Source: Synaphobranchus kaupii
Lineage: Eukaryota; Chordata; Actinopteri; Anguilliformes; Synaphobranchidae
NCBI GenBank assembly: GCA_029718625.1
Contig: CM056383.1
Location: 72,359,193-72,423,192, forward strand
Direction of reading: 5' to 3'
DNA length: 64,000 nucleotides
Shown here: positions 24,901-34,146 of the stretch, piece by piece
How positions within the stretch are numbered: the first letter of the stretch is position 1
Layout: each line of letters begins with the position of its first letter
Notes under the pieces: generated by a model
Database searches by the model: none
What the model was told of the DNA's origin: nothing
Seen by the model: only the letters and a program-made list of their open reading frames with translations
Program-made: the position numbers and the translations under genes

Positions 24901-26631
24901 GGTTCGAAACGGAGACGTCACCAACAGAACGAGGGGGACCAAATAAAATGCTGAGCTGCTGAAAGCCTTAGATAAGGATATCACTGGGGTCATTGTGCTG
25001 ATGCGCACCGGACCTACAAAGTATGGAAGTGTCCAAGTAAAACTGCTTCGCATGAGGGCATTGGAGAAGGAAATAAAATGTACAGTAAACGTCTAAAGGC
25101 AAATAAAGCATTTTTTTTTTTTTTTTACGGAAACCAAAACCCCAAGTAGAGAGAAGACATTACCAAGATGAGACAAGGAAGTTAGATTTTCTGAAAGGCA
25201 TTAACCTTTGTCAATTATTTGTTCTGCAGACGTTATTTCATGCACACATACCAGTTTGACTTTTTTCCTTTAATAACCACGGCATAATTTATGCTTGCCA
25301 TTTATTAATAATGCTAAAAAATGTCTGCCACTGCAACCGTAGATGCAGTTTTTTTATTATCAATTATTTATCGTCACTGTATCCAAGTCGTAAAGAAGAC
25401 TTAAAATAACAAATAGCAACCACAATGAGCAACTCTAGCATAAAAATAGTGCAAAGCAAAGAGCAAGTGTTTATTGGGCCGATTTGTTTAAAAAATATTA
25501 ATGCATATGCATATGTGTGCGGTTCATAAAAAAGAAGCATGACTTGCAAATCAAGGTAAATGTTACTGGGGAGCCATGTGTGTGCGTGCGGCCAGCCTGC
25601 CCACCCTAGCTAGGTAACGTTAGCCAGTGCACCTATAAGATGACCACATATAGGTTAGGTACCGAGTACAAGGGGCCAGACGGGTGCCTCTCATTTGTCA
25701 CACATCATATCTTGTTAGCTAAATTGCGCGTAAGGGTGAGCCTTATCGTGCGCTCCTACTCCAGGCAATCGCTGTGTACATAAATGCATAAATACAGCAA
25801 AATTAAACAAATACCTACGTACATAACGTTTTTTGGATCACATGCCCACGTGTGCCAGTGTGATCCACGGATAGCAGAAAGACAGCACATGGCTAAAAAA
25901 AGCTAGCCATCTGAAACACCTGCATTCCACCTGGGAGCGCGGCTAGCCAGCTAGCCATCTTGCTAATTTCGCCGGGCCCCTTCACACATTCAAGTTCTCA
26001 AGCTCGCAATCTTGATGATCTTTGAGTAAAACCCAGCAGATACCGACTTTAGATGTCTACGAGTTAGCTAATGTTACCTTGGTATATAACGTTAGCTGGG
26101 TAAGTTAGCAGATGACGCCTGAGGTGACCATAAACTAACGTACGTACGACAGCACTAAAGGTCAGTTTAAAAGAGTAGCAAGCAAGTTAGCCAGTCTCAA
26201 TTAACGTAGCACTGCGCGTATGGGTAAGTTAAGTTAGAAAAGTAGCCAGCTAGTGAAGTGTCAGCGATCTATAACCGAGCTGTGTAGTGTAGGAGTGTTC
26301 ATGCAAGCCGATCAGCTTCAGTCCATCAGCTGATCATACAGCTAGAGCGTTAGCCAAACGGCTAGCACTGAGCTAACACCTAAAAGGCGTTATGTAAAAG
26401 ACAACACAAGTGAATCACGTCTACCGCCTCTCACGCACTTTCTTTTCCTACCTTCTGAATAGACGACTTGCCACTCCGTCGTAATCCCATTAAGAGTATC
26501 CTCGGCTTGCTGTCGGAGGGTGCCGGGCTATCCTCGATGTCCCCCTCTTCAACTCCATAGCCAAAATCTTTTGGGAACGAGTCCACTACCCCGTAGCTAC
26601 CCGCCAGCGGTTCCTCGAACTGAATAGACAT
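9917..26631 (-). CDS. rragc: Ras-related GTP-binding protein C (RagC)
   Basis: RagC pairs with RagA/B on the lysosome surface and recruits mTORC1 when amino acids are available. Seven coding exons were read from splice sites: 26452-26631, 24484-24687, 21862-22061, 17697-17811, 17017-17159, 11187-11335 and 9917-10068. They total 1143 bp, 380 aa plus stop (human about 399). G-domain motifs: P-loop GLRRSGKS (49-56), switch II WDFPGQ (96-101), HKVD (159-162). The C-terminal part is the roadblock-type dimerisation domain. The N-terminus (ends [11 protein letters not shown]) and C-terminus ([11 protein letters not shown]) favour RagC over RagD. All phases join, so the gene looks intact. It is transcribed away from mycbp. 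The introns hold most of the local repeats. Start is the ATG at 26629-26631, in a GC-rich first exon. Confidence 0.96.
11391..12620. repeat. 1.2 kb minisatellite in rragc intron 6
   Basis: Tandem units of about 30-45 bp built on CACACAAATCCATTATCA and CAGGCATCCATTATCA. They are grouped into higher-order blocks that recur every few hundred bases (for example near 11600, 11770, 12090 and 12250). The start lies about 55 bp upstream (in mRNA sense) of exon 6. The right side decays into shorter ATTAGGTACCCATTATAACA repeats. A 387-codon open frame runs through it only because the unit lacks stops in that frame. Confidence 0.9.
14504..16546. mobile_element. outer inverted-repeat element split by a later insertion
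   Basis: The ends TGGGCCGAATTCAGAG and CTCTGAATCTGGCCCA are inverted repeats, with a second shared inner block (GCTTATCTCAA near 14600 and 16520). Between them sit about 750 bp of its own sequence plus the whole fold-back element at 15251-16420. It therefore predates that insertion. It lies in rragc intron 5 and no protein remnant was recognised. Confidence 0.6.
15251..16420. mobile_element. fold-back Tc1/mariner-type element
   Basis: About 1170 bp in which the right half is an imperfect reverse complement of the left half, with the centre near 15835. The ends read CAGTCGCGGCCACTATTATT and its complement, flanked by TA on each side (15249-15250 and 16421-16422), the Tc1/mariner target duplication. 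The short frame at 15919-16134 is only an arm translation and no transposase is recognisable. Part of the right arm recurs at 41719-42150. Confidence 0.85.
16682..16849. mobile_element. short MITE with long terminal inverted repeats
   Basis: The left end GGGCTTGATTTAATAAG and a 40-bp stretch after it are mirrored at the right end (CTTAGTAAATCAAGCCC). The arms share TTTAGCGTGTGCAAAACC. It is 168 bp with no coding capacity and lies in rragc intron 5, just downstream of exon 5 (mRNA sense). Confidence 0.75.
17475..17579. repeat. perfect 44-bp-arm hairpin in rragc intron 4
   Basis: The left arm 17475-17518 and right arm 17536-17579 are exact reverse complements over 44 bp, with a 17-nt loop. The arms include GAATTGGATTCCGGAATC. 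Related partial copies follow at 17580-17625. It lies about 120 nt into intron 4 after the donor at 17697, so the nascent rragc transcript would carry it as a stable stem. Confidence 0.9.
17960..18015 (-). repeat. LINE/SINE tail fragment
   Basis: A decayed match (TTTAGCAGATGCTTCTATCCAGAGAAACTTGCA) to the tail shared by the SINEs at 23464 and 54096. Nothing of the tRNA head remains. Confidence 0.5.
18062..18286. repeat. 35-bp tandem repeat
   Basis: About six to seven units of roughly 35 bp containing AGGAGTCGAGTCAGATCATC and AGAGTCATAAGTGAT. The copies differ by only a few substitutions. Located in rragc intron 3. Confidence 0.85.
18288..18762. mobile_element. MITE with interior expanded to a minisatellite
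   Basis: The left end GTGCATCCCAATACTCG and right end AATATTGGGACGCAGCC are inverted. A SINE/LINE tail fragment (18388-18428) lies inside. After it, a purine-rich unit of about 60 bp (GTGGGGGAGTGGAGGAAAGG, GGAGAGGAGT) repeats five to six times to 18740. A less expanded relative is at about 62312-62660. Confidence 0.65.
18879..18918. repeat. (GT)n microsatellite
   Basis: About 20 GT dinucleotides in rragc intron 3. Confidence 0.95.
20043..20212. mobile_element. hAT-type MITE, decayed copy
   Basis: The ends CAGGCGTCTCAAACTCCAGT and GACTGGATTGTGACACCACTG match the family of the clean copy at 21484-21686 with several substitutions. No exact target duplication remains. Confidence 0.65.
20688..20875 (-). 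repeat. tRNA-derived SINE-like element
   Basis: Minus strand: a head with an A-box-like stretch (GTAGCCCGCAG), a B-box-like GGTTTCGAATCC, then GACCTTTGTCGCATGTCTCC and a T/A-rich tail. This layout is common to fish SINEs. Located in rragc intron 3. Confidence 0.65.
21470..21834. mobile_element. TTAACCC-ended MITE, host of a nested insertion
   Basis: The ends TTAACCCTTTAAGG and CTTCAAAGGGTAA are inverted. A second copy at 43835-43990 shares both ends and the inner AATGTTC/TGTGATCTTACACC blocks in the opposite orientation. Here its left terminal repeat is interrupted by the hAT MITE 21484-21686. Located in rragc intron 3 next to exon 3. Confidence 0.75.
21484..21686. mobile_element. hAT-type MITE with exact 8-bp target duplication
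   Basis: 203 bp. The left end CAGGGGTGTCAAACTCCAGT and right end (complement) CAGGGGTGTCAAGATCCGGT are inverted. The 8-bp word CTTTAAGG directly flanks it on both sides (21476-21483 and 21687-21694). An 8-bp duplication with CAG..CTG ends is the hAT signature. No transposase, so it is non-autonomous. Confidence 0.92.
23464..23683 (-). repeat. tRNA-derived SINE with LINE-like tail
   Basis: Minus strand: the head GGGCGGCAGTGTAGTATAAT has an A-box-like GGTTAAGCAACTGG, then B box GGTTCGATTCC, the core TACCCTTGAGCAAGGTACTT, and the tail GTCGCTCTGGATAAGAGCGTCTGC. It is nearly complete. A second copy is at 54096-54332. It lies in rragc intron 2. Confidence 0.85.
24158..24378. repeat. dispersed repeat shared with 28378-28612
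   Basis: Blocks such as TTCCCTAATGCTTACTCCTTA, GCACCTGGTGTCAG, TGTTGGTAACATTT and GTGCATGGTGCTTACGC occur in the same order at 28378-28612. The type is unknown; an LTR fragment is possible because the second copy runs into an ATTAAA-containing LTR-like end near 28815. Confidence 0.6.
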
Positions 26632-27141
26632 TTTGACCCTACTAAGCTATCCTCCCCGATCCCCCCCTTTCCCTCGTTTTATTCGCGAATGCCCCCCCTC
26701 CACCACTGACCACCGACAAGGAGAGAAGCCTGGCAAGTATTTATTTAATTACTGTCCAACTAATATACCCCAGTACAAGGTAGAGTTTTCTCTCGCTCTC
26801 TCTCTATTCCTTTAAATCTTTGCGTCCCCGTGTTTCCCTTTCAACGAAATTCAGCGCATGAACCCACCCCGCAGTTGTCCTATTGGTCTAAAAATTGACA
26901 TCCGGAATGTTCATTGGCCAGAAACGACGTCGCTCAGGACGCCCCTGAACAAGCAGGGTGGTTCATCTCGTGTCATATGTTTTACAGTCACCTGACTCGG
27001 TGGACGGTGTGCGAGCTTGTTTTGTGTGACCTTTCACCTGGAGACAGGGTAACCACAAAGTGTACAGTTATCAGTTTCGCTCGTAAGAAACAAGTAACTC
27101 ATGTGATAACCAGTTACCAACGTAAGAACATTTCACTTCTC
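26632..27141 (-). promoter_or_regulatory. rragc upstream region
   Basis: GC-rich sequence upstream of the rragc ATG. Two CCAAT-type motifs read on the minus strand lie at about 26881-26885 and 26911-26918 (AGACCAATAGG and GGCCAATGAA), about 250-290 bp from the ATG. No TATA box was found at a clear position. The transcription start is not determined. Confidence 0.35.
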
Positions 27142-28283
27142 CAACCCCTGGCAAAAATTATGGAATCACCTCACTTAGAGGATGTTCACCCAGCTTTTTT
27201 ACTTCAGGGCAATTAAACAAATCACAAATATGACACAAAACATTTTTGATGATGGAATTATGGAATCACCTTGTAATTTGCATTTCTAAAACAAATACTG
27301 GCACAAGTCTAAAAATGCAAATTAGTCTGCAGTTAAAAGAGAGTGCTTACAGACCTTAACGAGCTGTTGGACTTGGCTAATTGAAAGGAAACATGGCCCC
27401 AACAAGAGAGTTGTCAATTGAAACAATGGAAAGGATTATAAAACTCCTTCAAGAAGGAAATACAACACGGAGTGTGGCAAAAGATGTTTGTTGTTTCCAG
27501 TCAGCTGTGTCTAAAATTTGGTGTGCAAGTATAAACAAAATATGAAGGTTATAAAAGGAAAACATAGGTAGACCAAGGAAGACGTCAAAGCGTCAGGATA
27601 GAAAAATCAAAGCAATATGCCTTGAAAATAGAAAATGCACAACAAAACAAATTAAAAACAAATGGGCAGAAACAGGAGTCAATGTTTGTGACAGAACTGT
27701 AAGAAATCGGCTGAATGAAATGTGATTTACATATAGAAAAGCCAATCGAAAACCAGCACTAACACCTAAACAGAAGAAAACAAGGTTACAGTGGGCTAAA
27801 GAGAAGCAATCATGGAGTGTGGATGATTGGATAAAAGTGATGATGCTGGAAATTCTGTCTGGTGCCGTTCTAATGAAACATATAAAGATGACTGCCTGAA
27901 GAAAACAATCAAATTTCCCCAGTCATTTATGATATGGGGTTGCATGTCAGATAAAGGACCAGGGGAGATGGAAATCATTACCTCAACAGTCAATGCACAG
28001 GTGTACATTGAAAGTTTGGACACTTTTCTCATAGGATTGGTGATGATTAAGTCATTTTTCAGGATGATAATGCATCTTGCCACAGAGCAAAGAGTGTTAA
28101 AGCTTTTCTTCAGGAAAGGCATATCAACTCAATGACATGGGCAAACAGTCCGGATCTCAATCCGATTGAAAATGTATGGTGGAAATTTGTGTCATATCTG
28201 TGATTTGTTTATTTGCTACAAAGTAAAAAAGCTGGGTGAACATCCTCTAAGTGTGGTGATTCCATAATTTTTGCCAGGGGTTG
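27142..28283 (+). mobile_element. dead Tc1-family transposon
   Basis: Inverted ends CAACCCCTGGCAAAAATTAT and its complement, with TA on the right (28284-28285) and a mutated TC on the left. A Tc1-type transposase remnant runs from ATG 27393 on the plus strand: N-terminal helix-turn-helix region, then internal stops and frameshifts. The C-terminal catalytic block survives as [16 protein letters not shown] sequence near 28150. It cannot encode active protein. It sits between rragc and mycbp. Confidence 0.9.
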
Positions 28284-28377
28284 TAGAAAGCAATCCTTAA
28301 TAATTGTAAATTATAAATATTGTTATTCACACTTTGCATTTAAATTCCATCGACAGCAAGGTAGCCTTGTTTGCACT

Positions 28378-28840
28378 TTGCATTTAAGCATGTAAAGTAC
28401 GATCACTTGAGTTACTTTACACTGTTCGATTTCCCTAATGCTTACTCCTTACCGCTTATGTGATGCATGTGACATCATTTATAATTATATCACTGTTTTT
28501 TAGCATGGTTGCATGTGCCTGGTGTCAGTCGTGTTGGTAACATTTCTGTTGTGATAATTTAGTAATATTTTTTTGTATTTAAGGAACGCTGCATGGTGCT
28601 TACACGTAGCATCGCTCATATCAATTTTGTTATCATTTAGAGTGACCCCGTTTGGTGATTTGTCATGGGCGATTTCAGGGAACAACATGATTCTGTGTGC
28701 AACCACTCATTAAGCTGAACCCCGCCCATCACATCACACCTTTGATTTAAAAACATCACACACACACACACACACACGCTCAGAGTTGTACTGTGCCTGC
28801 AATACATTAAACACAGACAGCTTGACTTCTGGGTGTCATT
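28378..28840. repeat. dispersed repeat, possible LTR fragment
   Basis: The first 235 bp match 24158-24378. Beyond it lie a (CA)n run (28757-28777) and a stretch ending CAATACATTAAACACAG..TTGACTTCTGGGTGTCATTTCA, which resembles a retroelement LTR 3' half with a polyadenylation-like ATTAAA. No coding region or second LTR was seen. Confidence 0.45.
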
Positions 28841-29189
28841 TCAGTTTGCCATTACCAGTCCCATTGCCAGGACCCATGCACTGCCACCATATAACTGGTC
28901 CAAATAGATGAAGCTAAACTGCACTGCGGCTGGCCATTATTTGGACAGGAGACCGTTTGGGAAAACGCATATGGGCTGAAGCACATTCCCTGGATGCGCA
29001 GACTCGTGGACTCAAAGGCGCATTCTCGTCAATTCCATGAGTGCTCAGTTAATTCTTACGTGGACTTTTCGCAACCTCTACCCACCCCTTTTGCAAGTCC
29101 GCATCAATGCAGACTTACCTGCCCCCGCAAAATACACCATTAATACGCACACATCATTGTGCTCTGTATGATTCAGTAGGGTGGTATTC

Positions 29190-29697
29190 TCTTAAATATA
29201 GAAGAAAGCAACATATGCTATTTATTTATAAAGCATTGGTAAACTCCCTCTATACCTGATGAGGCTTTTTTCCATTAAAACCTCAAGTCACTATACCAGA
29301 TCTCAAGATTGGATTATGTTAGAGGCACCTAGAACCAGAACAAACCTAGGTAATACTGCTTTTAAAGCATGTGCACCCTATACGTGGAATACATGTCAAG
29401 AAACACTAAAACTGGATACCCGTTTTGTACCCATTGAGTCCTTCAAGAATTTAGTATTGGACATGATTACACAAGAGGCCAAATGTACCTGCTTTGAGTG
29501 ATGCTGTTTTTTAGATGTAATTGTATTTATTCATTTACTTCTCTCTGTTTGTGTTTGTTGTGTGTGAATTATTTGTAATTTAACTGTAATCTATGTTTTG
29601 TAAACAGGGCTCCCCTGGAAAAGAGACATTGGTCTCAGTGGGACTTCCCTGTGATAAATAAAGGTTTGATTAATCAATCAATCAATCAATCAATCAA
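29190..29697 (+). mobile_element. 5'-truncated LINE, 3' end
   Basis: The frame 29259-29501 ends in a reverse-transcriptase C-terminal signature (LGNTAFKACAPYTWN, then SFKNLVLDMIT). A 3' UTR follows with CTGGAAAAGAGACATTGG and AATAAAGG, then an ATCA repeat tail. This is the usual 3' end of L2-type LINEs of fish. The rest of the element is missing. Confidence 0.8.
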
Positions 29698-29778
29698 AGT
29701 CTGCAAGTCCACAGTCCACGAGGGCCTGTCCCATTGCTCACACTTGCAGTTTTTTTGTACTTAGCCAAGCAGCTACTT

Positions 29779-30400
29779 GTGTTGCGTATTAACATTACAT
29801 TGCAGTAATTTGGCAGACGCTTTCATACAAAGCGACGTACAATAAGTGCATACTGAAGGTCATTGAAGCAACTACAAAGCAGATCTGACAAAGTACAACT
29901 TTCTCATAACATAGGAGATATCCCTTGTAACGAACATTGAATATAGTACAGTAAGCTACTCATTCTGAACTATAAAATAACAAAAAACACAAGTTAAATA
30001 GAAAACAGGAAACAAGTACTATGGTATTTGGTCCTAGGTAGGTAGGTTAGTCGAAGTGGAGACTGAAAAAGTGCGTCTTCAGACCACAACGGAAAACAGG
30101 CAGTGTTTGAGCTGAGCGTAGAGGAGTGGGGAGTTCATTCCACCACTGGGGACCTAGGGTGGAAAAGCTCTGCAGTCGGGTTGAGCGAGAGCCGTTGACA
30201 CGGATTTCCAGTAATTGCCCACAGTGTGCAAGTAGGCGTGAAGATGGCAGTGTGCGGAGGATTTTTACCACACATTGGGACACCTTAATTGACTCGAAGA
30301 TGTTGTTCCCGGTGGCGATGGGTCGTTTGCGAACAAATGGCTGTTTTTGAATGGCTCTCTTTGCTGAACGGAAACCGATTATTTTCAGTGAATGATCCAT
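29779..30400 (-). mobile_element. 5'-truncated LINE, 3' end, opposite strand
   Basis: The minus-strand frame 30047-30400 ends LGPQWWNELPTPLRSAQTLP and LKTHFFSLHF, a LINE reverse-transcriptase C-terminus. Its 3' UTR ends GTCGCTTTGTATGAAAGCGTCTGCCAAAT, the same tail motif as the SINEs at 23464 and 54096. It is a likely relative of the LINE that mobilises those SINEs. Confidence 0.75.
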
Positions 30401-31029
30401 CTGGCTCTTTTATTCCCCTCATGAGCCAAGGTTATGCCCAAGCCCATGACTACTTCCTGGGTGTGGTGCTTGGGGGTGCGGGTCTCTGACTCTTTGGATT
30501 CCCGAACGTGAGGAATTGTGGGATACACCTAGCTCCAAATACCGCTCTGAAGCAGTATTAGGGTAAGGTTGCATTAAGTGTGGGTAAAGTGTACTGAGTG
30601 TTGGCATTTTTCTGACATGGGACAGTCTTGCACACTTACCGCGTGAACGACAGGCTCCACGAGGGCTCAGTTTCGGATTCAAGCAATTCAGTGAGCTGGT
30701 GAATGTGGTAGTCATCCACCAGGGGGCAGTCTTCCCCCTGGCCTGCATAAATTCAGCCCAGTCTGCTGCAGGAGCATTGTGCTGTAAGTAAGCCACCATT
30801 TACTGGGATAGCAGGAATCACACCTGCCAAGCTGCAGCTTACCAATAGGGCATCAGAGGCCTGTATCATGAAGCAGGGCTGCATTCAGATCCATTATGCC
30901 TTCTTCCATTCCCTTCCCTTACTAACAGCCGCAGACCAATGGCCAAAACAGAGGACTTCGTTTAATTGCATCAGTAGCCTATAACTGTGCTAATAATAAC
31001 AGGGAATTAGACGTACATCATGTGACTAT

Positions 31030-31229
31030 CGGACAAGACCGGACAGAATCGTTGCTAGTGGTTACCGTTTGTTGTGGTTTGCGCAGACTCCAGTGAGCTT
31101 CCTGGCTTTCCCCGAGGAGAGCAGAGCATGCGCACACCGACAGTTTCTAACTCAGCCAAGTTAGCCAGCCGTGGTGCTTCAGAAAACGAAACTTTGCGTT
31201 AGATAGCTAGCTAACGTAAACGCACAATC
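31030..31229 (+). promoter_or_regulatory. mycbp upstream region
   Basis: About 100 bp before the ATG lies GAGCATGCGCAC, close to the NRF-1 palindrome (GCGCATGCGC core). The sequence between it and the ATG is rich in GCTAGC/TAACG words and has no TATA box. The transcription start is not known. Confidence 0.3.
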
Positions 31230-34146
31230 ATGGCACATTACAGAGTAAGTGTGATTTTTGTATTATTTAGCCAGACGAAGACATTAACTACTTTGTCAGT
31301 GATATAAGCGTAATTTGTCATGGTCTGTCCCACAAAGGTTTTGTGTTGTCAAGGAAGTTGGTTAGCCAGCAAGCTATTTATATGGACTGAAGTTGGCTAG
31401 CCAGCAAGCTATTTATATGGACTGAAGTTGGCTAGCCAGTTAGCCAACTGTGATCCCTAATTAACTACATTGTTAGCACGGAAGCAGCTAATATCAGCCA
31501 ACTAGTCAGGGAGTGCTTTTTTGCTATAGCTAACCACGGGCTGTAGTGTTAATGTTATTTCGCATTTTGGAATATCAGCAAATAGCTAGTTTTTGCCGCA
31601 TCGAATGTTTTATAAAGATAGCAAGTGAAGGGTAACGTTAGATAACTTGTTTACAGGCTTTCAAATGTTATATAGCATTCGCGGCCATCTGTTAAATTGC
31701 TGATAGTCACTATGCGAATCTGAAAATAATTAACTATCTGGCTAATTACTAAATTTGTTAGAATAAATTAGTTGAGTATGTCTGATGGATTACGTTAGCT
31801 AGCCAGCCTACTAATTTATAGCTTTCCGTGATCGTAGTTCCCGGCCGGCGGCTGCTGTTCTTTTTCCGGGCCGTTTCTGAATAAACGCTTTTGATGCTAA
31901 TTTTGCTTTGAATGTTTCTGAACTACTTTTCACCATGATAAGAAGTTTTAGCCATGTTGGACCACCTCTCACCCCCTTGCGATTTGCGTGCGCAGTATCT
32001 GGTTTTAGAGTAATATCTTTATGCTGTTTTGCATTTAACCTTAGCTAGTATAGATTACGGTTATCCGCACTGCGTGCGATTAACGTTAATTATACTTTAT
32101 TTGAATTCACTGAGTTGTATTACCACGCAAGGCATGTAAATTACATTTGATTAATGCTGTACACAAAGAATCAACGTCTGTTTTCTCTTAAACTATGTGG
32201 GAAAAATAATTAACATTAGTTTGGAAGTGAGTGTCCGAGCATAAGGCAGTGAAAATGCATTTGTTTTCTATAGTTTCGAATCGATTACGGGCGTTTGTTT
32301 ATATGCCGTTTTTGCACTCAAGCGCCCATTGAATTCCGGATGATCCCAGATCTTGTGTAATCTTGTACATGTTACTCTACTTCTTTTAACCATCAGAACA
32401 TATATACAAATAAACTAATATTGCGTGCACAAAGGAGTGCAATGATTCAATAAAGCTTACTATTAGCATTAAGTAAATTCTTTTCGTTAATTTACTAGTC
32501 TCTTTTTCTATCCCCATGTTTTTTAGGCCTCTGAATCCAAACGTGAGCAGTTTCGGAGGTACTTGGAGAAGGCCGGCGTTCTCGACAGTCTCACTAGTGG
32601 TAGGGCACTTCTGAACATAAGTACTGACTCTGAGAGCAGACGTATGGTGTGATTACCTGCTGTGAACATTACACGTTGTCACAATGTCCTCCTTTCTTCC
32701 ACAGTGCTGATAGCTTTGTACGAAGAGAATGAAAAACCCAACAATGCTCTGGAGTATCCTTTTGGAAAACAACCCAAAAATGTTTCCATTCAGTCAGGGA
32801 ATAAATGGCCAAAGTGCTGGGGATTTATTTTTAACTATCAGTTTGACAGAACTTGGTAGTTTTCTCAGGCCAGGTGATTGAAGCTAATTGGGGATGGGCT
32901 TGGTTAATGCAGTACGCTGATGGGAGATGACTGGGTTGCTATTGGAAGCAGTATTTGTCACCACAAGGGGGAAACCTTTAAGCCATATTAGTAGACAATG
33001 TATAGGGCCTAATTGGGATTATATAATAAATGCATGCAGATGTTTGCATGAAATCCCACAATGGAATGGCCCTGGTTGTGCACCCGTTTATTGAAAGTTG
33101 CATCAATAAAGTTGGTTCAATTTCAAATGGGGTGGGGTAAAGACAAGGCCGTGACCGAATATGATCCCTTTACTCCTTTGAGGGCACATATTTGAGCCGA
33201 CTTTGTCAAAACGTTTTTGAGTGGGTGAATTTTTCTCACAAATGGGGGCACTTGAAATCCCTGGATAAAACCCTTATTTACAGGGTGTTGTTGAGGGGAT
33301 TCAGGAGCACACTTGTACGGCAATTTCAGGAAGTAAACCGGAAGTAAAAACTTCTCGTAGTAGTAGTACAAGAGCGGGACATATCACAAACTACTCTCTT
33401 CTACTTTTGTTAATTCTATCTTCATAATCTACACTTTGTAACCATTGTCATATGTAAACTGATATTCTCAATAAAAAAAAAAAATATTACGAACTACTTC
33501 CTCACTAGTTTGGAAAGAGTTTTGCAGGATTTATTTTGCACGCTGCTTGCAAAGTGAGGGGAGAGGGCACATAGTAGACAGGGGTCTGAGAGTGGATGGG
33601 ACAGGGGACAGGGAGCAGCGGGCAGGGATCATTCGGTCATAGCCAATGAGGCCTTAACATGCGCCCCAGTTTTCTGAAACAGCACCTGGGCGTGGTGAGC
33701 CCCGAGCCGGTGGACGTAGAGACCCTGAGACTGGAGTTAGCCGATCTACACCAGAAGTACGACCTCCTAGTGGAGGAGAACAAAGAGCTGAAGACCAGGG
33801 TATAACCATAACGTGCCTAATTAGTCCTAATTGGTGTATGTTTCTGATTGGCCCGGACAGTGTGCAATTAAGGACATTGTAGATTTAAATATTTATTAAT
33901 AAGAAGGATATTTACATACGTTTATGATGTCTTTGTGCCTTCTGAAAGTATCTAAAAAAATATATCAATTGCACTAAAAAAACTGTCTGTACCAACTGAA
34001 GAGTCTACTGTTATTTAGAATTACATTTTTTTTTTTTTTTTTTATTTAAGTTGTTTGAAAATATATATTTTTAATTTTCTTCCTGGTCACTTTTTCCACA
34101 GCTTTTGCAGTATGAGCCTGCACAAGAAGCTGGAGCAGCTGAATAA
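31230..34146 (+). CDS. mycbp: MYC-binding protein (AMY-1)
   Basis: A small protein that binds the MYC N-terminus and AKAP-type scaffolds. Five exons: 31230-31244, 32527-32599, 32705-32753, 33670-33799, 34102-34146, total 312 bp, 103 aa, the same length as human. The start MAHYR and the block SKREQFRRYLEKAGVLDSLT are the family signature. The C-terminal half (about residues 58-92) is a leucine-rich coiled coil with LRLELADLHQKYDLLVEENK. Exon 3 ends in GA with donor GTATCC and exon 4 starts with T, giving LDFLKQHLG as in other vertebrates; reading through that donor gives a false ending. A polyadenylation signal AATAAA is at 34859-34864. It is divergent from rragc and convergent with gja9. Confidence 0.95.
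31370..31445. repeat. 41-bp direct duplication in mycbp intron 1
   Basis: Two copies of a roughly 41-bp unit (TTAGCCAGCAAGCTATTTAT followed by ATGGACTGAAG), nearly identical, about 130 bp after exon 1. Confidence 0.85.

Noticed and set aside
26986..26995. GTCACCTGAC as a TFEB/MiT (CLEAR) site upstream of rragc
   Set aside because: Rag genes are known MiT/TFE targets, but the central CG of CACGTG is missing here and one near-match in 500 bp is expected by chance.
27393..28190. Functional transposase in the Tc1 copy between rragc and mycbp
   Set aside because: Several in-frame stops and frameshifts; only fragments of the DDE domain remain.
32662..32859. Longer mycbp exon reading on through YPFGKQPKN
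   Set aside because: A donor GTATCC at 32754 and the acceptor at 33669 restore the conserved LDFLKQHLG; the read-through has no match to the family.
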